From contig JAUIEJ010000013.1 of the NCBI GenBank assembly GCA_030428885.1, positions 1 to 64,000 of the forward strand: a stretch of 64,000 nt of DNA. Direction: 5' to 3'. The notes under the pieces are model-generated. The model was given only the letters and a program-made list of their open reading frames with translations. It did not search any database and was not told the DNA's origin. Made by a program: the position numbers and the translations under genes. Below, in pieces: positions 25,410-34,109 of the stretch. How positions within the stretch are numbered: the first letter of the stretch is position 1; each line of letters begins with the position of its first letter. This stretch comes from Gemmatimonadota bacterium. Lineage in GTDB: Bacteria > Gemmatimonadota > Gemmatimonadetes > Longimicrobiales > Gaopeijiaceae.

Positions 25410-26731
25410 GGTGCCGACGCGGGGTGGGCGGGAACAGGGTCGAAGAGGTCAATATACAGGTCGTCGGGCCCCGCATGGAGGCGACCCCGGAACAGCCCCC
25501 GACTCCCGGGCACGGGAATCGACGTCTCGACCCGCACCCGCAGGTAGTCGCCGGTGAGGGCCCGGCCCCCGTCTTCCAGCACGACTTCGGCCTCGCCTCC
25601 GGCTCGGGCGGCGCGGTAGGCGGCGCCCTTCCGGGACACCCGCTCCCGGAGGTCCCGGCTCCGTTCTCCCGCCACGCGCTGGGGCACGGGCATCTCCTGC
25701 TGGAGCTGGGCGGCCACCGTGTCGTCCCGGGGCGAGAACGGAAAGACGTGGAGGTAGGTGAAGGGCAACTCATCCACCAGCGCGGCCGTGTCGGCGTGAT
25801 CGGCCTCGGTCTCGCCGGGGAACCCGGTGATGACGTCGGCCCCCAGTCCAAGGACCGGGACACGTTCGGCGATCTCCAGGGCCCTCCGGCGGTACTGCTC
25901 CCGGGTGTGCCAGCGTCGCATGCGGCGAAGGACCGGATCAGCCCCCGACTGGAGCGGCATGTGGAGGTGGGGCGCCAACCGCCCCCCCGAGTCCACGAGC
26001 CGGTCCACCAGGCGATCGTCGATCTCGGTGGCCTCGATGCTCCCCAGTCGGAAGCGTACGTCGGGGACTCCGTCCAGGAGGCGCTCCACCAGCGTGGAGA
26101 GGGTCTCGGCACCGTCCAGGTCCAGGCCGTAGTGGCCGATGTGGACGCCGGTGAGGACCAGCTCCGGGTGGGCCGCCGCCAGAACCCGCGCTTCGGCCAC
26201 CACCTCGTCGGGGGATCGGGACCGGCTCGCCCCCCGGGCCAGTCGCGTGGCGCAGAAGGCGCACTTCCGGTCGCAGCCGTCCTGGATCTTCAGCCAGCCC
26301 CGGGTTCCACCCCGTCGGCGGCGCAGGAGCTCGGCGCCCACGGGCTCGGTGTCCAGCCGGTCCAGCCCCCGGCGATCGGTGAGCTGCACCAGGGCCGGCG
26401 CCGCCCCCCCCACCGCCCCGGCCACCTCCACCGGGTCGTGCCCGGGCACCACGCCGTCCACCCCCATGGCCCGGTAGTCGGGCGCCTTGAGGGCGGCCGA
26501 GCAGCCGGCCACCACAATGCGCACGCCGGGATGGCGACGGCGGAGCCGCCCCACGAGCCGGCGGGCGTCGGCGTCGGCCTGGTTGGTGACGGTGCAGGTG
26601 TTCAGGACCACCACGTCGGCCTCGCCGGCCTCGCTCACCGTGCCGGCGCCCCGGGCCTCGAGCTCCTGCCGCATGCGCTCCGTGTCGTACTGGTTCGCCT
26701 TGCAGCCGAAGGTGTGGTAGTGGACCCGCAC
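25406..26731 (-). CDS. mtaB: tRNA t6A37 methylthiotransferase
   Basis: Radical-SAM methylthiotransferase converting t6A37 to ms2t6A37 in ANN-decoding tRNAs. 441 residues. UPF0004 cysteines are at 10, 46 and 77 (HTFGCKANQYD, NTCTVTN, VAGCSA), and the radical-SAM triad is CDRKCAFC (153, 157, 160). TFGCKxNQ and the short ARGxxRSR loop after the triad distinguish it from MiaB. The C-terminus is a TRAM-like barrel. The GTG at 26731 was chosen because homology begins there and it leaves 13 bp after the outer-membrane gene stop; the open frame upstream is that gene read out of frame. It precedes miaB with a 4-bp overlap, so both A37 thiomethylases are co-expressed. Confidence 0.92.
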   Translation of the reverse strand: MRVHYHTFGCKANQYDTERMRQELEARGAGTVSEAGEADVVVLNTCTVTNQADADARRLVGRLRRRHPGVRIVVAGCSAALKAPDYRAMGVDGVVPGHDPVEVAGAVGGAAPALVQLTDRRGLDRLDTEPVGAELLRRRRGGTRGWLKIQDGCDRKCAFCATRLARGASRSRSPDEVVAEARVLAAAHPELVLTGVHIGHYGLDLDGAETLSTLVERLLDGVPDVRFRLGSIEATEIDDRLVDRLVDSGGRLAPHLHMPLQSGADPVLRRMRRWHTREQYRRRALEIAERVPVLGLGADVITGFPGETEADHADTAALVDELPFTYLHVFPFSPRDDTVAAQLQQEMPVPQRVAGERSRDLRERVSRKGAAYRAARAGGEAEVVLEDGGRALTGDYLRVRVETSIPVPGSRGLFRGRLHAGPDDLYIDLFDPVPAHPASAP

Positions 26732-26744
26732 CGGGTGGGCCCGT

Positions 26745-27920
26745 CTAGAAGCCCGAGAGGCGCACCGACGTGGCCAGGCGCCAGAACCGCTCTTCGAAGC
26801 CGCCGGCCTGCCGCATGCCCCGCTCCAGCGCGAGGTCCAGGCGGGCCAGGAGCACCTCGCCGCTGGTGAGGAGATCCATGCCCAGGCCGGCGGAGAAGGC
26901 CGACTCCCCGGGATCGGCGGCGCCGTCGGTGGTGAACGGGAGGGGCGTGTCCCGATACCCCAGGCGCAACTGGGACGGCTTGCCCAGGATGGACGCCCCG
27001 CCCCACTCCACCCCTCCGCCCCAGGCGAAGGTGTCCCGGGCGCCGCTGTCGTCGAACGACCCGTCCACCGACGACCACCCGGCCCGGTGCATCCCCAGGA
27101 CGGCCCGAAGCTGGGGCGACAGTACCGCCGTGGCGCCGACCCGGATCTCGTCGGGGAGGGCGAAGGTGGCTTCGGCCCCGGCGGTGTTTTCGTCGGGGAG
27201 AGCGTCCAGATCGCTGGACCAGGTGTAGGCCGCCGCCACGTGGAGGATGTCGCCCAGGTCGGCGGCGGCCCCCAGGGACGCGATCCACCCCCGGTAGCTC
27301 CAGCGCCCGCCGATCTGGAAGGTGGGAAGGGTGGACCCCACATCGAGGGAGTCGAACGAACGGGTGAACACCCGCGACACGTCGCCGATGTTGCGCCCGA
27401 TCTGGAGTCCCACATCGACGTTGTCGGTGAGGGACCGGGCCAGCCCCAGCCGCACCGACGAGATGCCGCCGTCGGACTGGAACTCGTCGGTGACCACTCC
27501 CATGCTGCCCTGCCCGTCCAGGTCGATGCGCTCGGTGGACGAAGAGGTCCAGCGCTGATCCAGGAGTCCGCCGAACGACACGGTCACCGTGCCGAAGGTG
27601 GCCGGATACCCCAGGGAGATGTACGGGAATCGGGTGCCGGAGAAGTCGCCCGCCGCGCCGTCGCCCTCGAAGTCGGCCCAACTCGTCTGGAACGAGAAGC
27701 CCACCGAGGGAATGCGCAGACGGGCCGCCGCCGCCGGATCCACCACCGACAGCTCGCCGCCGATGAGGCCGATGCCCATGCTGCCCAGGGCCACGCCCCG
27801 GCCGTCGGTGGCCACCAGGGGAAGCCCCAGACCGCGGGACGACAGGAGGGACTGGGCGTGGGCCGGAGCCGCCGCCGCCAGCACCAGGAGCGCGAGGAAG
27901 CCGGAGCGCAGGGTCCTCAT
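26745..27920 (-). CDS. Outer-membrane beta-barrel protein (FadL/PorV-like fold), function unknown
   Basis: 391 residues. Signal peptide MRTLRSGFLALLVLAAAAPAHAQ. The N-terminal VALGSMGIGLIGGELSVVDP resembles the start of FadL/PorV-type barrels. Alternating polar/hydrophobic strands follow, and the protein ends SVRLSGF with the C-terminal Phe used for barrel assembly. The ATG at 27920 overlaps the stop of the upstream lipoprotein (ATGA), and the two are probably partners in the outer membrane. It may transport hydrophobic compounds; this is a fold-level guess. Confidence 0.6.
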   Translation of the reverse strand: MRTLRSGFLALLVLAAAAPAHAQSLLSSRGLGLPLVATDGRGVALGSMGIGLIGGELSVVDPAAAARLRIPSVGFSFQTSWADFEGDGAAGDFSGTRFPYISLGYPATFGTVTVSFGGLLDQRWTSSSTERIDLDGQGSMGVVTDEFQSDGGISSVRLGLARSLTDNVDVGLQIGRNIGDVSRVFTRSFDSLDVGSTLPTFQIGGRWSYRGWIASLGAAADLGDILHVAAAYTWSSDLDALPDENTAGAEATFALPDEIRVGATAVLSPQLRAVLGMHRAGWSSVDGSFDDSGARDTFAWGGGVEWGGASILGKPSQLRLGYRDTPLPFTTDGAADPGESAFSAGLGMDLLTSGEVLLARLDLALERGMRQAGGFEERFWRLATSVRLSGF

Positions 27921-29218
27921 CGGATCTCCACGGTGTCGGTCACGGTCAGGATCAGGCGGAGGGCGGGGGCCCCCTCGGTGCCGGGACCGGCGAAGGTCCC
28001 GAACCCGATGGAGAGAGGCTCCAGGGGGGTGAGGAGCACCAGGTCCCGCACCTTCTGCCCCACCGAGTCGTCCACCAGCGATCGGACGAAGGTCGTCACG
28101 GGAATGGAGACGGTCTGCCCCGCCCCGTCCCCGAACCACTCAGGGGCCATGGAGACCCCCAGGGCCCCCACCAGGGACGTGCCCAGGGGCGACTTGGGCA
28201 GGAGATCCGGCGCCAGGACCGCCCGGGCGTCGAGGAAGATGGAATCGGCGGGCTGGAAGGCCGCCTCGGTCGCCGCCGTGGTGAGGATCAGGGTGGCGCT
28301 GTTGAGGCGCTCGGGGGTGAGCTCCAGGGGGCAGCCCACCAGGGCGCACACCTGGGGCGAACCCTCCACGGCCTCGGGAAGGTCGAGGGTGATGACCGAC
28401 CGCCACGATGGAGCGCCCCCGACCCGGATGCCCCCGTCCTCGGGCGTGGGAAGGGGATCGTAGATGAACGTCCGGGCCGTGGGCGGCGCGTTGAGGATCA
28501 CCACCGTGTCCTGGTGGATGTTGGGCCGGGCCCGGAGGCGCAGGTCGGCGTCCACCAGGTTGATCCGGATGCCCGGCGTCTCCAGGTCGAACCGCACCCC
28601 GGGCCCTGCCTCCAGGGTGTCGCCCAGGGTCGCCACCGTGGCCGAGTCGAGTTCGATGACGATGGAGTCGCCCTGTTCGGGGTCCCACTCCGCCGACCCC
28701 AACGGCATCACCGGACCGGCGCCGGGCTCGTCCCAGAGCTGGAGGTCGTTGATGGTGTCCACCGCCACGGTCCACGAGGCCGAGGGACCGTAGAAGGCCC
28801 GGGTCAGGGCCCCGGCCGACACCTGCACCGGCCCGTCGGGGCGATTGGCCTCGGTGGTGTCGAAGCGGGCCACCAGGTAGCCGCTCAGGAAGGTGAAGGA
28901 CGAGTCGGCCCGGGTCGTCCCCGTGGAGTCCACCACCGAGGCCACCCACGGGAAGACGTTGAACCGGGTGATCACCCGGGAGTCCAGCGACCCCTCGAAG
29001 TCCTGGGCCAGGACCGCCTCGAAGAGCTCGCTGGGCGTACCGAACCCGCTGTAGCCCTGGACACCCTCGGCGAAATCGGCGAAGGGAAGGACGATCTCCA
29101 CGGTCCGCGGCTCCAGGGGAATCAGCCCGCCGTCGGACGACGTGGGCGTGATCTCCTCGCAGGCCAGCAGTCCCCAGGAGGCGGAAACGATTCCCGCCAC
29201 CAACCACGCACGCTTCAC
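27917..29218 (-). CDS. Lipoprotein of unknown function
   Basis: 433 residues with a GTG start overlapping the cdd stop (GTGA). VKRAWLVAGIVSASWG leads to the lipobox LLAC (Cys20), predicting a lipid-anchored envelope protein. The body is beta-rich with many Thr/Ser/Asp residues. Recognisable stretches are VEIVLPFADF, TRFNVFPWVASV and APPTARTFIYDPLPTP. The general look (DUF4270-like surface lipoproteins of the FCB group) is suggestive only. It overlaps the downstream outer-membrane protein by 4 bp. I do not recognise a catalytic site. Confidence 0.6.
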   Translation of the reverse strand: MKRAWLVAGIVSASWGLLACEEITPTSSDGGLIPLEPRTVEIVLPFADFAEGVQGYSGFGTPSELFEAVLAQDFEGSLDSRVITRFNVFPWVASVVDSTGTTRADSSFTFLSGYLVARFDTTEANRPDGPVQVSAGALTRAFYGPSASWTVAVDTINDLQLWDEPGAGPVMPLGSAEWDPEQGDSIVIELDSATVATLGDTLEAGPGVRFDLETPGIRINLVDADLRLRARPNIHQDTVVILNAPPTARTFIYDPLPTPEDGGIRVGGAPSWRSVITLDLPEAVEGSPQVCALVGCPLELTPERLNSATLILTTAATEAAFQPADSIFLDARAVLAPDLLPKSPLGTSLVGALGVSMAPEWFGDGAGQTVSIPVTTFVRSLVDDSVGQKVRDLVLLTPLEPLSIGFGTFAGPGTEGAPALRLILTVTDTVEIR

Positions 29219-29649
29219 CCGATCTCCTCGTCTTCGGACGGCGCCGCCGCGGGTCGCCGATGATCTCGCAATACGAACCGGACGGGCAGAAGCACGTCCA
29301 GCGTCCAACGCCGCACGTCTCCCCCCGCCTCGGACACGATCTCCAGGTCCGGAGCGAACTCCGTCAACGCCTGCCGGCAGGCGCCGCAGGGCGCCACCGC
29401 CTCGACCCCCTCGGTGCTCAGGGCCAGACGCCGAAACGACCGGTGCCCCGCGGCCACGGCGGCCGACAGGGCCCCCCGCTCGGCGCAGAGGGTCACGGGC
29501 GACGACGCGTTCTCCACGTTGCACCCCTCGAACAACGACCCGTCCGTCGATTCCAGGACGGCCCCCACCGGATACCCGGAATAGGGAGCGTACGCCCGGC
29601 CGCGCGCCGCGCGGGCACGGGCGAGGAGCGCATCGTCGTCGAGCCTCAC
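29215..29649 (-). CDS. cdd: Cytidine deaminase
   Basis: Deaminates cytidine and deoxycytidine to uridine and deoxyuridine in pyrimidine salvage. 144 residues, the size of the homotetrameric class. Catalytic CAE (Cys55, Glu57) and zinc-binding PCGAC (Cys88, Cys91) are intact, with the substrate motif GCNVENAS just before. The GTG at 29649 overlaps the alr stop (GTGA), giving VRLDDDALLARARAARGRAYAPYSGYP. The C-terminus has an unusual Pro/Ala/Glu-rich tail (AAAPSEDEEIG). Confidence 0.92.
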   Translation of the reverse strand: MRLDDDALLARARAARGRAYAPYSGYPVGAVLESTDGSLFEGCNVENASSPVTLCAERGALSAAVAAGHRSFRRLALSTEGVEAVAPCGACRQALTEFAPDLEIVSEAGGDVRRWTLDVLLPVRFVLRDHRRPAAAPSEDEEIG

Positions 29650-30776
29650 TCCGCCTCCGTCCAGGTCCTGGGAAGGCGGGGCGTCCAGCCGGTGAGGATC
29701 TCGTACGAGATGGTGTCGGCCAGGGCCGCCACCTCGTCCAGGGAGATCTCCTCCATGCCGTCGCGTCCCACCAGGGTCGCCACGTTCCCCGCCTCTACAC
29801 CGGGCAGGCCCGAAATGTTTGCCACCGCCACATCCATGGAGATGCGCCCCACCAGGGGCACCCGCCGCCCCGCCACCAGAGCGTGGCCCCGGTTGCCCAG
29901 ACAGCGGGGAAGCCCGTCGCCGTAGCCCACCGCCAGGGTGGCCCACCGCTCGGGCCTCTCGGCCCGGTAGGTGGCGCCGTACCCCACCGTGGCGCCGGCC
30001 GGCACGTCGGCCACCCGGACGATGCGCGCCCGCACGGCCGCCACGGGCTCGGGGGTGGGGAGGTCGGGGCCGATGCCGCCGCCGTAGAGGAAGATCCCGG
30101 GCCGGGCCCCGCCCGCCCGGGCCCCGAGACGGAAGGCCCCGGCCGAGTTGGCCACGTGGAGCCGCACCGACGGCGGAGGGACCAGGGCCGACACCACGGC
30201 CTGGAACGCCCGGAGCTGATCGTCCACCCCCGGCCCCCCGGCCTCGTCGGCGGAGTGGAGGTGGGTGAAGAGGCCGTCCCAGCGGAGTCCCCCGGCGGGT
30301 CCGTCCCGGAGGGCCGCCACGGCCGGGGCCCATCGGGCCGGAGACGACGCCGGAAACCCCGCTCGCCCCATCCCCGTGTCCACCTCCAGGTGCACCCGGG
30401 CCGGCCGCCCCCGGCGACGTCCCTCGGCGGCCAGGAGGTCCAGCAACGCCCCGTCGGACACCGCCACGGCCAGCTCCAGGGCCACCGCGGCCTCCACCTC
30501 CCCGGGGGGGATGGGCGAAAAGACGATGACGGCATCGTCCACGCCGGCATCCCGCAGCGCGGCCCCTTCGGCCAGGGTGGCCACCCCCCACGCCGCCGGG
30601 CCCTCGGGGGCCAGGGCCTGAACCACCTGCCGGGCCCCGAGCCCGTACCCGTCGGCCTTCACCATGGGCACGATCCACGGATCGGGACCCAGGGCCCGGG
30701 CCACGCGCCGGTAGTTGCGGCGAAGGGCCGGGGCCGCGACCTCGATCCAGGCGCGGGTGCGGGGAGGGATGTCCAT
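29646..30776 (-). CDS. alr: Alanine racemase
   Basis: PLP enzyme interconverting L- and D-alanine, supplying D-Ala for peptidoglycan. 376 residues. The PLP lysine is Lys40 in VPMVKADGYGLG. The catalytic Tyr of the C-terminal domain is expected near VGYGATYRAERPERWATLAVGYGDG. LVGRISMD is also conserved. The ATG at 30776 was chosen over an open extension to 30845 because family homology begins there (MDIPPRTRAWIEV). It heads the run alr-cdd-lipoprotein-OMP-mtaB-miaB and diverges from mazG across 98 bp. Confidence 0.93.
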   Translation of the reverse strand: MDIPPRTRAWIEVAAPALRRNYRRVARALGPDPWIVPMVKADGYGLGARQVVQALAPEGPAAWGVATLAEGAALRDAGVDDAVIVFSPIPPGEVEAAVALELAVAVSDGALLDLLAAEGRRRGRPARVHLEVDTGMGRAGFPASSPARWAPAVAALRDGPAGGLRWDGLFTHLHSADEAGGPGVDDQLRAFQAVVSALVPPPSVRLHVANSAGAFRLGARAGGARPGIFLYGGGIGPDLPTPEPVAAVRARIVRVADVPAGATVGYGATYRAERPERWATLAVGYGDGLPRCLGNRGHALVAGRRVPLVGRISMDVAVANISGLPGVEAGNVATLVGRDGMEEISLDEVAALADTISYEILTGWTPRLPRTWTEAE

Positions 30777-30874
30777 GGTGGACGAAAGATGCGGAAGCGC
30801 CCGAACGGAACAAGGGAGGCGGAACCGGCGGACCCGCGTTGACACCGGCGGCCGTTCGGGCGAGTTCTCGGACC

Positions 30875-31681
30875 ATGGCGACTCCCCCCGATCCCGTCCC
30901 CGGCTCCGACCACGCCCGCACCACCCCCGGCTCCCTGGACCGGGCCCTGGCCCTGGTCCGATTCCTCCGGGCGAACTGCCCCTGGGACGCGGCCCAGACG
31001 CCCCGCACCCTGGTGCCCCATCTCGTGGAGGAGACCCACGAAGTGGTGGACGCCATCCACGGCGACGATGCCCGGGCCCTGGAGGGCGAACTGGGCGACC
31101 TGCTGCTGAACCTCGCCTTCCAGATGGTGCTGGGGGAGGAGGCCGGCGCCTTCGACGGCGACTCCGTGACCCGGGCGCTGGAAGAGAAGATGGCCCGGCG
31201 CCACCCCCATCTCTACGGACTGGGGGAGAAGGAGGACTGGGAGCGCCTCAAGGCCCGGGAGCGGGAGGGGGCCGACGAAAGCGACGGCGTGCTCGACGGC
31301 CTGGCCTCGGGCCTGGACCCCCTCACCCGGGCCCACCGCATCCAGGACCGGGTGGCGGGGGTGGGCTTCGACTGGGACGACCACCGGGGTGCCTGGGACA
31401 AGGTCGCCGAAGAGCTCGAGGAAGTGCGGGAAGCCCTGGAGGACGGCGAGAGCGAGGCCGTGGAGGAGGAGCTGGGCGATCTGCTCTTCGCCGTGGTCAA
31501 TCTGGTGCGCCTGGCGGGCACGCACCCGGTGGGCGCCCTGGACCGGGCGAACCGCAAGTTCCACCGACGCTTCGAGGCGCTGGAAGGGCTCGCCCGGGAG
31601 CGGGGCGTGGTGCTGGGAGAGGCGTCCCTCGCCGAACTCGATGGGCTGTGGGACGCCGTGAAGGCCGCGGAGAAAGGCTGA
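30875..31681 (+). CDS. mazG: Nucleoside triphosphate pyrophosphohydrolase
   Basis: Hydrolyses (d)NTPs to NMP and pyrophosphate, a house-cleaning and stringent-response-related enzyme. 268 residues with two tandem MazG folds, as in E. coli. NCPWDxxQT followed by EETHEVVDAI and ELGDLLLNL form the first metal site; EELEEVREALE and EELGDLLFAVVNL form the second. The C-terminal NRKFHRRF motif is present. The ATG at 30875 was preferred to an in-frame TTG at 30839. It is the only plus-strand gene between 11 and 59 kb and ends 6 bp before the convergent dehydrogenase. Confidence 0.93.
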   Translation: MATPPDPVPGSDHARTTPGSLDRALALVRFLRANCPWDAAQTPRTLVPHLVEETHEVVDAIHGDDARALEGELGDLLLNLAFQMVLGEEAGAFDGDSVTRALEEKMARRHPHLYGLGEKEDWERLKAREREGADESDGVLDGLASGLDPLTRAHRIQDRVAGVGFDWDDHRGAWDKVAEELEEVREALEDGESEAVEEELGDLLFAVVNLVRLAGTHPVGALDRANRKFHRRFEALEGLARERGVVLGEASLAELDGLWDAVKAAEKG

Positions 31682-31687
31682 GGCCCC

Positions 31688-32719
31688 TCAGTATCCGGCG
31701 TCGACGTCCACCCGGTTGCGCATGGCCTCGACCCGGTGGTCGAGGAAACACGCCAGGTTGTGAAGGACCAGATCCGCTTCCCGGCGCCAGAAGCCGTCGG
31801 TGACCGGCGAGACGTGGGGGGTGACCAGCACCCGCTCCATGGCCCAGAGGGGGGACTCGGGGCCCAGAGGCTCCCGGGCGAAAACGTCGAGGCCGGCCCC
31901 CCGGAGGTGTCCCGAGCGCAGGGCGTCCACCAGCGCGTCCTCCACCACGATCTTCCCCCGGGCGACGTTCACGAGCACGGCGCCCCGCTTCATGCGGGCG
32001 AAGGCCGAGGCATCCAGGAGTCCCCGGGTCTCGGGGGTGTCGGGGGCCGTGACCACCACCACGTCGCTCTCCTCCAGCAACCGGGCCAGGCCGGCCTCGC
32101 CCACCCCCACCTCCACGCCCTCGGGCCCCGGGCCCGCCGTGCGTTTCAGGCCCACGACCCGGGCCCCCAGGCACCGCAGTCGCACGGCCACCTCCGTGCC
32201 GATTCCCCCGAGCCCCAGGACCCCCACCGTCATGGTCGAGAGCTCCCGGATCGGGGCCTCGGCCGCGTAGAACGGATCCGTGTCCCACCGCCCCCGGGCC
32301 TGGTTCCGCACCGCGAAATCGAAGCCCCGGCTGAAGTGGAGAATCATGCCCAGAACCGCCTCGGCCATGGGGGGGCCGTGGATTCCCGCCGAGTTGGTGA
32401 ACACCGGCGCCCGCTCCCGCAGCGTGGGCGTGATGGAGCTGCCCACCCCCGCCGATCCCGTGTGGACCCACCCGATGTCGGGTCCCGCCCGGAGCACGTC
32501 CTCGGCGATGCCGAAGCCCATGTAGATGCGGGCGTCGGCCACGGCCTCCAGCACCGCTGGATGGGCCCGGGCCGTGCCGTCGCCCGTACCCTCGGTGGGG
32601 GTGTCCAGCACCGCCAGGGTCCAGTCGTCCGGGAGGGCCTCCCGGAGCTCGGCGGCGAACCAGTCGGGGCGGGCCCAGACCGGTCGCTGGTCGTTCATGT
32701 CCAGAACGACGTGGGCCAC
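31688..32719 (-). CDS. D-2-hydroxyacid dehydrogenase family protein
   Basis: 343 residues. NAD(P)-dependent reduction of a 2-keto acid or the reverse is expected; the substrate is not predictable. The Rossmann motif GLGGIG, then NVARGKIVVEDALVDALRSGHLRGAGLDVF (catalytic Arg and Asp/Glu region), and TPHVSPVT supply the active-site Arg, Glu and His of the family. The catalytic-domain N-terminus (about 1-110) is divergent. The GTG at 32719 is used; ATG at 32698 is an alternative. It follows asnS by 13 bp and may be co-transcribed. It is probably not serA, since no ACT domain is present. Confidence 0.8.
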   Translation of the reverse strand: MAHVVLDMNDQRPVWARPDWFAAELREALPDDWTLAVLDTPTEGTGDGTARAHPAVLEAVADARIYMGFGIAEDVLRAGPDIGWVHTGSAGVGSSITPTLRERAPVFTNSAGIHGPPMAEAVLGMILHFSRGFDFAVRNQARGRWDTDPFYAAEAPIRELSTMTVGVLGLGGIGTEVAVRLRCLGARVVGLKRTAGPGPEGVEVGVGEAGLARLLEESDVVVVTAPDTPETRGLLDASAFARMKRGAVLVNVARGKIVVEDALVDALRSGHLRGAGLDVFAREPLGPESPLWAMERVLVTPHVSPVTDGFWRREADLVLHNLACFLDHRVEAMRNRVDVDAGY

Positions 32720-32732
32720 GGTCGCCCTCGCC

Positions 32733-34028
32733 CTACGGATTCAGGCGGTTCATGAGGCGGGGGTACGGAATGAACTCCCGGATGTGATGGCGCCCGGTGA
32801 TCCACGCCACGGTGCGCTCGATACCCAGTCCGAAGCCCGAGTGGGGGAACGACCCGTAGCGCCGCAGATCCAGGTACCAGCCGTAGGCCTCCTCGGGGAG
32901 CTTCTCCTCGGCGATGCGCTCCCGGAGCCGGTCCAGGTCGTCTTCGCGCTGGGAACCTCCGATGATCTCGCCGTAGCCCTCGGGAGCCAGGAGGTCGTCG
33001 CAGAGCACCGTCCGGGGGTCGTCGGGGTTCTCCTTCATGTAGAACGCCTTGGCCGCCTTCGGATAGTTGTAGACGAAGAGGGGCAGATCGTAGTCCTCGG
33101 TGAGGGACACCTCGTCGGGCGCCCCCAGGTCCTGACCCCACTCCACCTCACTGCCCTTCTCCTGCAGCCGGGCCACGGCGTCGGTGTACGAGATGCGGGG
33201 GAAGGGCGCCTTCACGTGCTCCAGCTTCGAGGTGTCCCGCTCCAGCACCTTCAGCTCCTCGCCGCACCGCTCCAGGGCGCGCTCCACCAGGTACGAGACG
33301 TAGTCCTCCTGGAGGCGCATGTTGTCGTCGGAATCGGCGAAGGCCACCTCGGGCTCCACCATCCAGAACTCGGTGAGGTGCCGCCGGGTCTTGGACTTCT
33401 CGGCCCGGAAGGTGGGTCCGAAGCAGTACACGCGACGGAACGCCGGGCAGGCCGTCTCCACGTACAACTGCCCCGTCTGGGCCAGATACGCCTTCTCGCC
33501 GAAGTAGTCGGTCTCGAAGAGGGTGCCGGCGTGCTCCCCGATGGACCCCGTGAGGATGGGGGTGTCGATGCGGGTGAAGCCCCGGTTGTAGAAGAAGTCG
33601 TGGGTGGCCTGGGAGATCTCGGCCCGGACCTTGAGCCCGGCCCGCTGCTGGCTCGAACGCAGCCAAAGGTGCCGGTGATCCAGGAGGAAATCGACCCCGT
33701 GCTCCTTGGGCTGGATCGGGTACTCGTCGGAGGGCGAGAGCAGCTCGAGCCCCGTCACCCCGAGCTCGAATCCGCCGGGGGCCCGGGGTTCCTCCCGCAC
33801 CGCCCCGGTGAGGGCCACGGTGCATTCCTGGGTGAGGGTGCCATGGGACTCCCACACGGCGGGGTCGAGCTCCTTCTTCAGGAACACGCCCTGGACCACG
33901 CCGGTGCCGTCCCGGACGACGGCGAAGGCCACCTTGCCGTGGGCCCGGGTGGTTTCCACCCAACCGGTGACGGTGACTTCCTCGCCCACATGGGCGTTCA
34001 GGTCGCGGATCTCGACGGAATGGGCCAT
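32733..34028 (-). CDS. asnS: Asparaginyl-tRNA synthetase
   Basis: Class II synthetase charging tRNA-Asn. 431 residues. An N-terminal OB anticodon-binding domain (about 15-100) precedes the catalytic core with motif 2 (FRAEKSKTRRHLTEFWMVE) and motif 3 (GFGLGIERTVAWI). Asn rather than Asp specificity is supported by overall length, the absence of the AspRS GAD insertion, and IGGSQRE. With asnB in the same window, both free Asn synthesis and direct charging seem available. A 12-bp direct repeat lies in the 81-bp gap upstream. Confidence 0.93.
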   Translation of the reverse strand: MAHSVEIRDLNAHVGEEVTVTGWVETTRAHGKVAFAVVRDGTGVVQGVFLKKELDPAVWESHGTLTQECTVALTGAVREEPRAPGGFELGVTGLELLSPSDEYPIQPKEHGVDFLLDHRHLWLRSSQQRAGLKVRAEISQATHDFFYNRGFTRIDTPILTGSIGEHAGTLFETDYFGEKAYLAQTGQLYVETACPAFRRVYCFGPTFRAEKSKTRRHLTEFWMVEPEVAFADSDDNMRLQEDYVSYLVERALERCGEELKVLERDTSKLEHVKAPFPRISYTDAVARLQEKGSEVEWGQDLGAPDEVSLTEDYDLPLFVYNYPKAAKAFYMKENPDDPRTVLCDDLLAPEGYGEIIGGSQREDDLDRLRERIAEEKLPEEAYGWYLDLRRYGSFPHSGFGLGIERTVAWITGRHHIREFIPYPRLMNRLNP

Positions 34029-34039
34029 GCGTCAGGAAG

Positions 34040-34078
34040 GTGCGGGGTGAACCGGAGACGTCGGACGTGCGGGGTGAA
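34040..34078. repeat. Direct repeat GTGCGGGGTGAA upstream of asnS
   Basis: Perfect 12-base copies at 34040-34051 and 34067-34078, 27 bp apart, in the short recG-asnS gap; a GCCGA-AA-TCGGC palindrome follows at 34083. They could be operator sites or chance in a GC-rich gap. Confidence 0.35.
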
Positions 34079-34109
34079 ATGTGCCGAAATCGGCGGGAGG
34101 CCGCACCCC

